48,038 bases of DNA. It comes from CAZEJS01 sp964512645 (GTDB lineage Bacteria > Actinomycetota > Geothermincolia > Fen-727 > Anoxymicrobiaceae). Every line of letters starts with the position of its first letter. Positions within the stretch are counted from its first letter, which is position 1. A program made the position numbers and the translations under genes. Location of the stretch: the NCBI GenBank assembly GCA_964512645.1, contig CAZEJS010000024.1, positions 1 to 48,038 of the forward strand. The letters are read 5' to 3'. Positions 17,407 to 26,038 of the stretch are shown here, in pieces. Under the pieces are notes generated by a model. That model saw nothing but the letters and a program-made list of their open reading frames with translations, was not told the origin of the DNA and ran no database searches.

Positions 17407-17523
17407 GGAGACGTCCGAGATGGAGGACCGCGGGGAGCCGGCCGCAATAAGGGCACGTCTCCAACCCGGCGAGGAAGCAGTAGAACCCCGGCTGTGCCGT
17501 GGTTGGATCGGGTAAGCAACCCG
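17407..17523 (+). ncRNA. Probable structured 5' leader (unassigned RNA element)
   Basis: Three stems follow each other without gaps. Stem A is a perfect 8-bp long-range pair (17407-17414 with 17455-17462). Stem B starts at the next base: 17463-17470 pairs with 17496-17504 with one bulged T. Stem C is CGGGT/ACCCG (17509-17513 with 17519-17523). An alternative pairing, CCAACC (17461-17466) with GGTTGG (17501-17506), would break A and B, as in a switch. The element lies 70 bp upstream of the secreted GH17 gene. I compared it with the c-di-GMP-I, c-di-AMP (ydaO), ZTP and cobalamin consensus and found no match. This is inference from base pairing alone. Together with 17275-17406 and 17524-17592 it fills the 318-bp gap. 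Confidence 0.45.
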
Positions 17524-17592
17524 CCTGGGGGATTATTCCACCGGCATTGATATTGGTCATTCAGAGAAGGCCCCTACCGGCCGAATCAGATT

Positions 17593-19875
17593 GTGAGAAG
17601 GCTTTCAGATGGCTATCCGGCAGGTGAGTCAGTCTTGAGTGATGGTCTGTTGAAGCAGGGTTCGAAGGCATATATCGCGCTCACGGTGTCGCTGTGCGTC
17701 CTCATGATGATGGCGGGTGCCGTTTTCTCGCCCCGTAACGCGCAGGGAGCCGCACGGTATTCGTGGTACCTCGCCGAGGGCTACACGGCTCCCGGTTTCC
17801 AGGAATACATCTGCATCGGGAACCCGGGGACCACGGCCTGCGGAGTCGAGGTGACCTTCCTCTACAACCGCACGGCCTCGAAAAAGACTTCCGTTACCGT
17901 GCCGGCCAGGTCCCGTTCCACAATCCACGTGAACTCCGCCGCGGGGACGGGAGTGGAGGTCTCGGCACTCCTTACCAGCGCCAGGAACGACCTGGCTGTC
18001 GAGCGGGCCCAGTATTTCATCTACGGTGGCGAGTACATCGGGAGCCACGTCGTGCGGGCGGCGAGGGCTCCGGTAACGACCTGGTACTTCGCGGAGGGGT
18101 ACACGGGCCCCGGTTTCGACCAGTACGTCTGCGTACTCAATACCAATGCCTCGACCGCCGGGCTCACCTTCAGGTTCCATACCCCCGCCGGGGAGGTAGT
18201 GAGGACCGGTACGGTGCCGGCGAACCGGAGAGCGACTTTCAAGGTCAACGACCTCCTCGGCTGCGGGATCGAGTCCTCCCTCAAGCTGGAGGCCGACCGC
18301 CCGGTCGTGGCGGAAAGGCCCGTCTACTTCGACTACCTCGGTGTTGGCGAACACCACTGGAAGGGCGGGCACTGCGTTATGGGTTCCCCGGCCCCTTCCA
18401 CCTCCTTCTACTTCGCGGAGGGCACGACCCGGCCGGGGTTCGAGGAGTGGATTACCATCCAGAACCCTAACCGCTTTCCCATCACCGTCATGGGCAATTA
18501 TCAGTTCGGGCCCGGACAGGGCTCCTGTCTCACGAAGTCCTACACCGTCAACCCGTGTTGCCGTTTCACTTTCTTCGTCCCGGACGAAGTCGGCCTGGAC
18601 AAGGACGTGAGCCTGCGGCTGTACTCGAGCGGCAGGTTCCTCGCGGAGCGGCCGCTCTACTACAGTTTCGCCCACGAGCCTTACGCGTTTTCGGGCGGGA
18701 ATTGCACTATCGGAGCGCAGGCCGCCGCTTCGAATCATTTCCTGGCGGAGGGCCATACCGGCCCATACTTCGAGGAGTGGCTCTGCATCCAGAACCCCTC
18801 GAGCAAGACGAGCACCGTTTCGGTGGAATACCTTACCCAGGAACGCGGTCCACTGCCGCCCGTCACGGTGGCGGTCCGCGGCAATTCCAGGATGACAATA
18901 CTTGTCAACGAGCAGGCCGGCCCTGACCTGAGCCTGGCTACCGCCGTCAGGGTCAAGAGCGGTCCGTCCGTAGTAGTGGAAAGGCCGATATACGTGGACG
19001 ACGCGGGTAACCCGGCGGGCAGGGGAGACGCTGACCAGCCGCCGGCGCCCGCACCCGACGAGCCTCCGATCAAGCCCCCGGATGCCTCGGGCAAGCCGCT
19101 TCACGGTTTCTGCTTCAGCCCGTACCTTACGAGCTGGTCGGTCACGGGTTCGCAGATCGCCTCGCTCATGGACAAGATGACTCCGTACTGCGGTTGGATA
19201 CGCACCTTCGGCAGTGAGGGAGACTGGGATCTCATGCCGGAGATGGCCCGTGCCAGGGGACTGCGCATGGCGGCGGGCGCCTACATATGGTCCGACCTTA
19301 CCGCGAACCAGAAAGAGGTGGACCAGCTTGTCGCCCAGGTGCGTCGCGGAGTTGTGGACGTGGCGCTGGTTGGAGACGAGATGCTGGAGAACAAGGCGCT
19401 CAGTGAGGACCAGATGGTCTCTTACCTGCGAAAGGTGAGGGCTACAGGCGTGCCGACGAGCACCAGCCAGTCGTACTGGGCCTGGCCCAACACCCCCAGG
19501 GTCGTTGCCGAGTGCGATTTCCTGACGGCCAACATCTACCCGTACTGGTCGGAGGTCTCGATCTCGAAGGCCATCGCGAACCTGGACAGCTGTTACCAGC
19601 AGGTCAAGAACGTCGCCCAGGGCAAGAAAGTGGTGGTCGAGACCGGATGGCCGACCGCCGGGCCAGCCAGGGGTCAGGCGGTCGCCAGTCCGGAGAACGC
19701 CGCCAGGTACTTGAGCGAGTTCGTCTCGTGGGCGCGCGCCAACGGCGTCGAGTACTTCTACTTCGAGGCTTTCGACGAGTCCTGGAAGGACGAAGGAGGA
19801 TGCGGGGCGCACTGGGGCATATGGGGTACCGACGGAAAGATGAAGCCGGCTTATTCATCTGTGCTGAAGCCGTGA
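17593..19875 (+). CDS. Secreted GH17-type glycoside hydrolase with four DUF5719-like repeats
   Basis: This 760-aa exported protein has a signal peptide (hydrophobic stretch near residues 27-45). Four repeats of about 108 residues follow, each opening with a [WFH][YF][LF]AEGxT motif at about 58, 164, 272 and 382, a pattern of DUF5719-like surface modules. After a Pro-rich linker (about 475-500) comes a (beta/alpha)8 domain resembling GH17 beta-1,3-glucanases, with the acid/base in VGDE (Glu596) and the nucleophile in VVETGWPT (Glu683). The start is unclear: GTG 17593 or TTG 17635, the latter with AGGTGA seven bases upstream. It probably attacks beta-glucan at or outside the cell surface. A structured leader precedes it. 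Confidence 0.85.
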   Translation: MRRLSDGYPAGESVLSDGLLKQGSKAYIALTVSLCVLMMMAGAVFSPRNAQGAARYSWYLAEGYTAPGFQEYICIGNPGTTACGVEVTFLYNRTASKKTSVTVPARSRSTIHVNSAAGTGVEVSALLTSARNDLAVERAQYFIYGGEYIGSHVVRAARAPVTTWYFAEGYTGPGFDQYVCVLNTNASTAGLTFRFHTPAGEVVRTGTVPANRRATFKVNDLLGCGIESSLKLEADRPVVAERPVYFDYLGVGEHHWKGGHCVMGSPAPSTSFYFAEGTTRPGFEEWITIQNPNRFPITVMGNYQFGPGQGSCLTKSYTVNPCCRFTFFVPDEVGLDKDVSLRLYSSGRFLAERPLYYSFAHEPYAFSGGNCTIGAQAAASNHFLAEGHTGPYFEEWLCIQNPSSKTSTVSVEYLTQERGPLPPVTVAVRGNSRMTILVNEQAGPDLSLATAVRVKSGPSVVVERPIYVDDAGNPAGRGDADQPPAPAPDEPPIKPPDASGKPLHGFCFSPYLTSWSVTGSQIASLMDKMTPYCGWIRTFGSEGDWDLMPEMARARGLRMAAGAYIWSDLTANQKEVDQLVAQVRRGVVDVALVGDEMLENKALSEDQMVSYLRKVRATGVPTSTSQSYWAWPNTPRVVAECDFLTANIYPYWSEVSISKAIANLDSCYQQVKNVAQGKKVVVETGWPTAGPARGQAVASPENAARYLSEFVSWARANGVEYFYFEAFDESWKDEGGCGAHWGIWGTDGKMKPAYSSVLKP

Positions 19876-19982
19876 ACTCCCGGGCGCCGATCCCTGGTGA
19901 CCCGCCCCGCAGCGCCGCGGCCCGGCGGTGAACGGGTCCGGGGAAGGGTGGGTGCCCGCCCCCCGGGGACGGAATTGTCGCG

Positions 19983-20016
19983 AAAAAAAGAGGCGGCCCG
20001 GAATGGCCGCCTCTTT
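19983..20016 (-). terminator. Strong intrinsic terminator for the Gln/Arg-rich gene
   Basis: A perfect 12-bp stem (19987-19998 with 20005-20016) has a 6-nt loop. Read on the minus strand it runs into seven U residues (19989-19983). It ends the transcript of the gene at 20032-20532 and may also slow read-through from the GH17 gene on the other strand. Confidence 0.85.
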
Positions 20017-20031
20017 CGCCGTCCTGACCCG

Positions 20032-20532
20032 CTAGGGAGTCCCGCAGTCCCCGTCCCTGGACCGGTCTCTTGTCTGTTTCCTGTCCTGTTCGCGCGACTG
20101 GTCCCGGGCGCGCGTGCGTTCCCGAACCTGTTCCTCGCAGGCCTCACCGGACGGGCTCCGGGGGCAGGTCTGCGACTGGCACTGTTGCTGCGCTTGCTGC
20201 TGTTCTCTTTGCTGCTCGCGAGCCAGCTCTGCCTCTTCCGCGGGGGGCGCCTGCGCCGCAGCCTGTTGCCCGGTGGCGCCCGCGCTCTGGTACCCGACGC
20301 CGTCACCGGCCGCTTCGGCGGCGGGCGTACCGGCCTGGCCTTCTAGCCTGGTCGCAGCACGGTCGCGTTGCCTCACCCCGGAGGGATCAGTGCAGCTACC
20401 GTCCCGCAACTGTTGCCGGGTCCCCTTGACCGCGCCGTTCCCCGCGGCAAACGCGCCACCCACGACAAGGGTGAGCGCGACCAGCGTGACACCCGCCGCG
20501 AGGGCGCCTTTCTTCCAGAACCTCTTCATCAT
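20032..20532 (-). CDS. Exported low-complexity Gln/Arg-rich protein
   Basis: This 166-aa protein has a clear signal peptide (KRFWKKG, then a hydrophobic stretch ending AFA near residue 29). The mature part is low in complexity: Ala/Gln-rich in the middle (about 60-115) and Arg/Asp/Gln-rich at the end, with five Cys spaced through it. A strong ribosome site GGAGGTGA lies just before ATG 20532, and a textbook terminator follows the stop, so it is a real single-gene unit. I do not recognise the family. The charged, disordered tail suggests a wall-associated or secreted structural or binding protein. It lies divergent from the ECF sigma gene, whose partner also has a Gln-rich tail. Confidence 0.72.
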   Translation of the reverse strand: MMKRFWKKGALAAGVTLVALTLVVGGAFAAGNGAVKGTRQQLRDGSCTDPSGVRQRDRAATRLEGQAGTPAAEAAGDGVGYQSAGATGQQAAAQAPPAEEAELAREQQREQQQAQQQCQSQTCPRSPSGEACEEQVRERTRARDQSREQDRKQTRDRSRDGDCGTP

Positions 20533-20758
20533 GTTTCACCTCCTTGCGTTTCGATGTTGATATCCTGTGTATGGACCTGGCGTTACGGGCTGTTTGCGGA
20601 TCATGAAAAAAAGCGCCGGTTGATCCCTCCTGGCACAGGTTGCTCCCGTGGATGTCGAACTATACGGGACGAGTGCTTATGTTAAGGACGATCGGAGTAA
20701 CGGATAGTCGGTTTCGCCGATATCAACTACGGAGAGTGACGGGATCGAAGGTAAGGGC

Positions 20759-21316
20759 TTGGCTTCCACGCGGGAATTGATCGACCTCGCCGAGAGGGCG
20801 AGGCGCTACGAGCCGGACGCGCTGTCGGAGTTGTTCGATATGTACTTCGAGAGACTGAGGCGCTACTTGTACTACAAGACCGGTGACCTTGACAGGGCGG
20901 AAGACCTGGCGTCCGAGGCTCTCACCACAGGCCTCGAAAAGATCGCGAAGTTCAAGGACAGGGGCGGTACGATAGGAGCCTGGCTGTTCGGCATTGCGCG
21001 AAATGTGCTGGCGCGAGACAGGGAATACCGCGGCAGAGCGGAGGCGGTCGGGCTCGAGGAGGAGCTTGCGGCGCCTGATGATGCCGGGCCCGAGCCCGTG
21101 GTCGTGGCCCGCCTGACGAACGAAGAGCTCTACCGGGCCCTCGCGCGTCTGCCGGAGGAACAGAGGGAGGTCGTCCTCCTGAGGTTCATGGAAGGTTTTG
21201 ACTCGAAGGAGACCGGCCGGGTCATGGGAAAGAGGCCCGGTGCGGTGCGGGCGCTGCAGTTCAGGGCTGTAAAGGCGCTCCAGGAGATCTTCGAGCGCCG
21301 GGGTGTTGAATCATGA
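20759..21316 (+). CDS. ECF-family RNA polymerase sigma factor
   Basis: This 185-aa sigma-70 family factor has region 2 (SELFDMYFERLRRY, then the RAEDLASEAL stretch) and region 4 (LPEEQREVVLLRF, then a helix-turn-helix with SKETGRVMGKRPGAVRALQ). Region 3 is absent, as in ECF sigmas. The TTG start has AAGG-type pairing nearby and overlaps nothing upstream. Its stop overlaps the start of the next gene by ATGA, which is typical of a sigma/anti-sigma pair. It should direct RNA polymerase to a small regulon in response to a signal sensed by the membrane partner. The nearby Gln/Arg-rich exported protein or GH17 gene could be targets, but no matching promoter motif was identified. Confidence 0.9.
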   Translation: MASTRELIDLAERARRYEPDALSELFDMYFERLRRYLYYKTGDLDRAEDLASEALTTGLEKIAKFKDRGGTIGAWLFGIARNVLARDREYRGRAEAVGLEEELAAPDDAGPEPVVVARLTNEELYRALARLPEEQREVVLLRFMEGFDSKETGRVMGKRPGAVRALQFRAVKALQEIFERRGVES

Positions 21317-22335
21317 GAAACAAAGACGAAAGAGATCGGATAGCCCAACTGGAGATCAAGATCGAGGGTACGCGCGCCGGCGGTGGCGAGGCGGGCCGCG
21401 AGCCTGGAGTGGAAGGCATGCTGGCCTGGCTGCTGACCGGCGGGCCGGAGCTGCCCCGGCCGGTCGATGCCGGGGCGCGCAAAGCGGCGTTCATGACGCG
21501 CGGCGAGCAGCTCCGGGACGGAAAGGCGGTACCGTCCGGTGCCGGGGCGAGGCCCGGCACCGTCTGGCTCGCAGGCGCTCCCGCTCTCGCGAGGTTGGGA
21601 ATTACGGCGTTGCTGGTGGTCGCGGTGGTGGCGCTGGCGGGTTTCGGCACCGCATACGCGCGGCCGGGAAGCCCGCTTTACGCGGTAAGGCGTGCTGTCG
21701 AATCGGCTTCCATTTCCACCGCCGGATCAGACGCGGCGAAAGCCCGGGTTTACGACGCCTATACCGCGAGGAGGCTCGAGGACCTTCGCTACGTCATCGA
21801 GCGCGGGATGAGCCACTGGTATTATCCACTGGCGCGCGACATCGAAAGCGGGATCGGGAAGATGGGCAGGTTCGGCGCGAGGCTCGGCAAGGCTGCGGCG
21901 GAGCAGAAGGGGCGTCGGGCGCGAGTGGCCGCGGACGAACTCGAGGGGTTGCTCCCGGTGGTGTCCGGTGATCTTACCCAGGCCCAGCGAATCGCCGTCG
22001 AACGAGGGTTGAAGCGGCTCAGGGAGCAGCACGGTCGCGGCAGCGGGGATCAAGACGGGCCTCCCCGGAACGGCAACCCGCCCCCGGAAGGGCAGGAGGG
22101 GCAATCCGCCCCCGGCGGAGGGCGGATGGAGCAGGAAGGACGCCAACAACAACATCATCAGCAACAACAAGATCAAGAACAACAAGAACCACGGAACCAA
22201 CAGGAACAACAACATCATCAGGAACGTCAGCAACCACATCCACAACATCAACCACAACAACAACAGCAACAACAGGGGGAACTATATCCTCTGAAGCAAC
22301 AATATCATCAGGAGCATCACCAGCAGCAGTTGTGA
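21313..22335 (+). CDS. Membrane protein with DUF5667-like domain, probable sigma-factor partner
   Basis: This 340-aa protein has a cytoplasmic part (about 1-90), one transmembrane helix (about 92-114) and an outer region that begins ARPGSPLYAVRRAVE, the DUF5667 signature seen beside ECF sigma factors in Actinomycetota. A helical region follows to about 240. The last 70 residues in this frame are Gln/His-rich and come from a CAA-type repeat tract. In the other frame (mod 0) the same DNA encodes a Thr/Ser-rich stalk that continues to 22662, which is more usual for an exported tail. A frameshift near 22100-22140 is therefore possible, and the true C-terminus is uncertain. The start overlaps the sigma factor stop (ATGA). 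It probably regulates the sigma factor. Confidence 0.78.
   Translation: MRNKDERDRIAQLEIKIEGTRAGGGEAGREPGVEGMLAWLLTGGPELPRPVDAGARKAAFMTRGEQLRDGKAVPSGAGARPGTVWLAGAPALARLGITALLVVAVVALAGFGTAYARPGSPLYAVRRAVESASISTAGSDAAKARVYDAYTARRLEDLRYVIERGMSHWYYPLARDIESGIGKMGRFGARLGKAAAEQKGRRARVAADELEGLLPVVSGDLTQAQRIAVERGLKRLREQHGRGSGDQDGPPRNGNPPPEGQEGQSAPGGGRMEQEGRQQQHHQQQQDQEQQEPRNQQEQQHHQERQQPHPQHQPQQQQQQQGELYPLKQQYHQEHHQQQL
22142..22330 (+). repeat. CAA/CAT/CAG trinucleotide low-complexity tract
   Basis: About 190 bp are built from CAA, CAT, CAG and GAA triplets, much richer in A than the surrounding DNA. It encodes Gln/His in one frame, Thr/Ser in the second and Asn/Ile in the third. Triplet tracts change length by slippage, but such changes keep the frame unless a unit is partly lost. 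Confidence 0.85.
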
Positions 22336-22564
22336 CAGAGAAATCACGCACGCCGACGGCTTCTGACACGATAACACCATCGGGAGCATCATCCGCGGTG
22401 GCAGCGACCGGAACAGCACGCCCGGCGGGGCCGAGGCGCCGGGCGCAGCGGGTCCCCGGCGGGCATGGAGAAGCCGGTCGGGAGTCCTGCGGTGACGCCT
22501 CAGGGCTGAGCGTGACAGGAGCCGTCTTTGAAGGTGTCGGCCCGGACAAGCAGGACGTGGCGTC

Positions 22565-24118
22565 TCACCACAGGACGGCCCGGGCGAACCCCTCGTACAT
22601 TCCTTCGGCCACCAGCTTGCCACTGAGGGCCGAGAACACGATGCCCCCAGGCCAAACGGAGTAGTGGCCGGCCTGGTAAAGGCCGTCGACGGGTGTTTTG
22701 AAGCGCGCGAACCTGCCGAAGAGCGGTGTGCGGTACATGTCGTAGGACCATCCCATGATCGAGCCCTGAGGATTGAGGGTATAACGCGCGAGGGTCCTCG
22801 GGGTCGCGAGTTCACTGTAGTCGACCCTGGTCGAGACGCCCGGGACGAGGTATTCCATGTCCTGGATGACATCGTCGAGCACCCTGGCCTTGAGCGCCCG
22901 GTACTCGTCGGTCCTGGCCATCGGGTCCGCGGAGCCGGTGCCCCAGCCGTTGTTCCAGTCGTAGGGCACCGGTATCTGGACGATCACCGAGTTCTTGCCG
23001 TCCGGGGCGAGGCTCTTGTCGTTCTTCGATACCCAGGAGACCATGGCCCAGTTCTTGCGGTGGATATCCGGGTCGTATATGTCCTCGGAGGTGGCGTAGG
23101 TCTTCCAGTAGAGCGTGTGATGCACCTTCAGCTTCTCCTGGAGTTCCGCGTCCCCTATGTCCAGCCCGAGGAACGCGGTTATGATGGAGATGCTCACCGG
23201 GCCGTTCTTTATCCTCTCGCTGAACCTCCGGGGGAAGAGCGCGGGGTCGCACATCTCCGTCACCAGGCGTTTGGGGTTGCCGGTGTTGACCACCTTGCCG
23301 GCGTGGTAGAGCTCGCCGTCGTCGGTGACGACTCCGGTTGTCGAGCTTCCGGAGGTGAGGACCCTGTCCACGGTGCGGCCAAGGAGGATTTCGCCCCCCC
23401 TCTCCATAAGCCCGCCGGCCAGCACTTCCGCGAGGTACTTCAGCCCCCCTCTCGGGTAGGTATAGTCGTAAAGAAACCCGTACCAGAACGAGAAGTACAT
23501 GAAAAGCAGCATGTTGGGATCGCCGAACTCGCCGAACAGGAACGACAGGCGCCTGTCGGAAAATATCTCCCTGGCTTTCTCGCTGCCCGGGGTGGTGAGA
23601 ACACCGGGCATGAGCTTCAGCATTGGCAGGGAGACCCTGGTCATCCTGGCGAGATTGCGCCACTTGTCGGCGCCCCGAAGGAGAAGAGGGAACGGGTGGT
23701 CCTGCATCATCCCGCGCATGACTTCGCATCCCGGTTCGATGAAGTCGAACCAGGCGTCGATGTCACTGGCGCTGTCTGGAAAGGAGTCTTTGAAGTCCCG
23801 GCGGACCTGCCCGAAATCCTCCAGGCGGACGTCACAGTCGGGGGTCACCCAGCGGAACCAGGCCCGGTCCCACATGCCCGGGTCGTAAAGGTCGAGGTCA
23901 CGAAGGATGTTGAAGAGTATCCCGACGTCTTCAGTGGACTGCGAGCCCGCGTCGAAGAAGAATCCCTTGCGGCGGATGCCCTGGATGTTTCCCCCGACCT
24001 CTCTCCCGCGCTCGATGACCAGGACGCTCCTGCCGCTTTTCGCCAGGTAGTTAGCGCAGGTCAGGCCCCCCACGCCGGCGCCGATAACCACCGCGTCGTA
24101 ACGCCTCCCGTCGGACAT
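22565..24118 (-). CDS. Phytoene-desaturase/carotenoid-isomerase-like FAD oxidoreductase
   Basis: This 517-aa flavoprotein has the FAD-binding motif VIGAGVGG at the N-terminus and ERGREVGGN after beta-2. A C-terminal FAD segment reads AGHYSVWPGG. The whole length and order match the CrtI/retinol-saturase-like family of NAD(P)/FAD oxidoreductases, which desaturate, saturate or isomerise polyenes. No phytoene synthase or other carotenoid gene is nearby, so the substrate is open. ATG 24118 is favoured over GTG 24124 because the G-rich ribosome site has better spacing. It is divergent from the CoA-transferase gene and convergent with the sigma-partner gene, whose alternative frame would overlap its 3' end by about 100 bp. 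Confidence 0.85.
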   Translation of the reverse strand: MSDGRRYDAVVIGAGVGGLTCANYLAKSGRSVLVIERGREVGGNIQGIRRKGFFFDAGSQSTEDVGILFNILRDLDLYDPGMWDRAWFRWVTPDCDVRLEDFGQVRRDFKDSFPDSASDIDAWFDFIEPGCEVMRGMMQDHPFPLLLRGADKWRNLARMTRVSLPMLKLMPGVLTTPGSEKAREIFSDRRLSFLFGEFGDPNMLLFMYFSFWYGFLYDYTYPRGGLKYLAEVLAGGLMERGGEILLGRTVDRVLTSGSSTTGVVTDDGELYHAGKVVNTGNPKRLVTEMCDPALFPRRFSERIKNGPVSISIITAFLGLDIGDAELQEKLKVHHTLYWKTYATSEDIYDPDIHRKNWAMVSWVSKNDKSLAPDGKNSVIVQIPVPYDWNNGWGTGSADPMARTDEYRALKARVLDDVIQDMEYLVPGVSTRVDYSELATPRTLARYTLNPQGSIMGWSYDMYRTPLFGRFARFKTPVDGLYQAGHYSVWPGGIVFSALSGKLVAEGMYEGFARAVLW

Positions 24119-24235
24119 TCGCACGCACCCCCGCGTTCTTCTCGCGAATACGCTGCGAATTCAGTTTAGCACGCCGCTCGAGAAGTGGACGGCCGTACAG
24201 ACCTGATGGTTCTAACCGGCGACCGGCATCGCGAG

Positions 24236-24247
24236 CCGGCATGCCGG
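24236..24247. promoter_or_regulatory. CCGGCATGCCGG palindrome in divergent promoter region
   Basis: This perfect 12-nt palindrome has an extra CCGGCAT copy 13 bp to its left (about 24223). It lies between the divergent starts of the desaturase-like and CoA-transferase genes and could be an operator. No regulator gene is adjacent, and the palindrome alone is weak evidence in GC-rich DNA. Confidence 0.25.
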
Positions 24248-24328
24248 GAGACGCGGCCGGCGAATTCGAGGATTCCATGATGCCGCCCGGAGTGCGATCA
24301 TTAGGGCAGAAAAACATGGAGGAACGAC

Positions 24329-26026
24329 GTGAAAGCTACTGATGGAGCGAGAGTGCTTCTGCATATCGCCCGCTGGAGGGTCATATGGTCAAGGCACGAC
24401 CTGGACTACCTTCCCGGCGAGCTGGACAATCCCAAATTCATGAGCGCGCGCCGGGCCGTGGAGATGATTCCCGACGGCGCGTGCTGCATCTCCAACGGCA
24501 TGGCCGGGAACGCCCGCTGCCAGATCTATTTCTGGGGCATACGCGAGCGCTTCGAGAGGACCGGGCATCCGCGCGACCTCACCTGGATAACGGTGGGGGC
24601 GCAGGGCTCGCGGGGCAGGGTCCCCGGGACACTGGAGGAGCTGGGCGTGCCGGGCCTGGTAACGCGCTGGATAGCCGGACATCTGGAGACGGTCAAGACG
24701 TTCCTTCGCCTCGCGGAGGACGGCCGGCTGGAGATGCACAGGATGGCACAGGGAATACAGACGTTCCTGCTCGAAGGGCAGGCGAAAGGGGAGTATTCCA
24801 TCGTTACGTCCACGGGCGTAGGAACACTGCTCGACCCGAGGGTGGACAACGGCACCCCGGTGGTCGCCGGGGTTGGAGAGAGCCTGATAACCGTCGAGGG
24901 AGACCAGCTCAGGTATTCGCTGCCGCCTGTGGAGTGCGCCATCTTCAACGCGCCCTACGCGGACGCGGAGGGGAACATCTACAAACGCAACGCCGCTACG
25001 GTCACGGAAGACAGGGAGTCTTCCATGGCCGCGAGAAAGAACGGCGGCAAAGTGCTGGCCTGCGTGGGTGAGGTAATCCCGAAGTCCGAGAGCGAGATAT
25101 TTATCCCGGCCGATCTGGTAGACGCTATCGTGGTGAACCCCTGGAACGAACAGACCGGGTCCATCCCGCAGCGCCGCTACTGGAAGATGTTCACCGAGGG
25201 CGCCCGGGAAGACGTGCCCAGGGCGGTCGATATCCTGAAGTTCGCCAACAGGGTCCTCCGCATCACTCCCCGGCGCACGCCGGTCGATAACGCTCTCGCC
25301 AGGATGGCCGCCAGGCTTTTTACGAAGATAGCCAGGCCGGGGTCGTACGTGAACATCGGGGTCGGCCTGCCGGAGGAGGTCTGCAGGCTGATATACGAGG
25401 GCGGCCTCAGCGAGGACGTGAAGTACATCGTCGAGACCGGCGTCCTCGGCGGACTGCCGGCGATGGGCGTTTTCTTCGGGTCGGCAATCAACCCGGAGCA
25501 GATTATGACCTCCGCTGAGATATTCCACCTGTGCTACGAGAAGCTGGACGTGACGATCCTGGGCCTTCTCCAGGCTGACCGCGATGGGAACATCAACGTA
25601 TCGAAGCGCGGCGAAGGCCCGTTGAACTACGTCGGCCCCGGGGGCCTTCCGGACCTGGCCGCGTCCGCTAGGACGCTCATCTTCGTGGGGACATGGATGG
25701 CTCACGCGGAGATGGCGATCGAGGACGGGAAGCTGGAGATGGTCAAGCGCGGGACGCACAAGTTCGTGGAGCGGGTCGACGAGATCACGTTCAACGGCAG
25801 GGAAGCCTTGAAGGCGGGCAAGCAGGCCTACTACTGCACGAACGTCGGCACGTTCCGTCTTACCGAACGGGGCATGGAGCTGGTGGAAGTCATGCCCGGC
25901 ATCGACATCGATAAGGACCTGATCGCGGCATGCCCGATGGATTTCCTTCTCCCGGAATCCGGAGAGGTGACGGTGGTCGGGCGTGACGTCGTCACGGGAG
26001 AGGGTTTCAAGCTGGCGTGGAAATAA
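24329..26026 (+). CDS. Fused family I CoA-transferase (acyl-CoA:acetate/3-ketoacid type)
   Basis: This 565-aa protein joins the alpha and beta CoA-transferase domains in one chain. The N-terminal half carries the GNARCQ and GAQGS segments, and the C-terminal half (from about 330) carries VNIGVGLPEEV and the catalytic Glu in VETGVLGG. It moves CoA between acyl groups through a glutamyl-CoA intermediate and so activates or releases acids without ATP. GTG 24329 has GGAGG six bases upstream. The gene is single and ends 13 bp from the convergent NlpC/P60 gene. The acyl group is not predictable; propionate or a 3-keto acid would suit the acyl-CoA theme of the window. Confidence 0.9.
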   Translation: MKATDGARVLLHIARWRVIWSRHDLDYLPGELDNPKFMSARRAVEMIPDGACCISNGMAGNARCQIYFWGIRERFERTGHPRDLTWITVGAQGSRGRVPGTLEELGVPGLVTRWIAGHLETVKTFLRLAEDGRLEMHRMAQGIQTFLLEGQAKGEYSIVTSTGVGTLLDPRVDNGTPVVAGVGESLITVEGDQLRYSLPPVECAIFNAPYADAEGNIYKRNAATVTEDRESSMAARKNGGKVLACVGEVIPKSESEIFIPADLVDAIVVNPWNEQTGSIPQRRYWKMFTEGAREDVPRAVDILKFANRVLRITPRRTPVDNALARMAARLFTKIARPGSYVNIGVGLPEEVCRLIYEGGLSEDVKYIVETGVLGGLPAMGVFFGSAINPEQIMTSAEIFHLCYEKLDVTILGLLQADRDGNINVSKRGEGPLNYVGPGGLPDLAASARTLIFVGTWMAHAEMAIEDGKLEMVKRGTHKFVERVDEITFNGREALKAGKQAYYCTNVGTFRLTERGMELVEVMPGIDIDKDLIAACPMDFLLPESGEVTVVGRDVVTGEGFKLAWK

Positions 26027-26038
26027 GCGCGGACGCCG

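Noticed and set aside
17407..17523. c-di-GMP-I, c-di-AMP (ydaO), ZTP or cobalamin riboswitch
   Set aside because: The key conserved blocks of each class as I remember them are missing, so no known class is assigned.
17336..17560. 74-aa minus-strand frame with a CPYCG motif
   Set aside because: No ribosome site, mixed third-position use, and it lies over the stems of the leader RNA. Kept only as a weak possibility.
21727..22272. Very Leu-rich open frame on the minus strand opposite the CAA tract
   Set aside because: Its Leu/Met/Val run is only the complement of CAA/CAT triplets, and it is antisense to a real gene with a normal start and domain.
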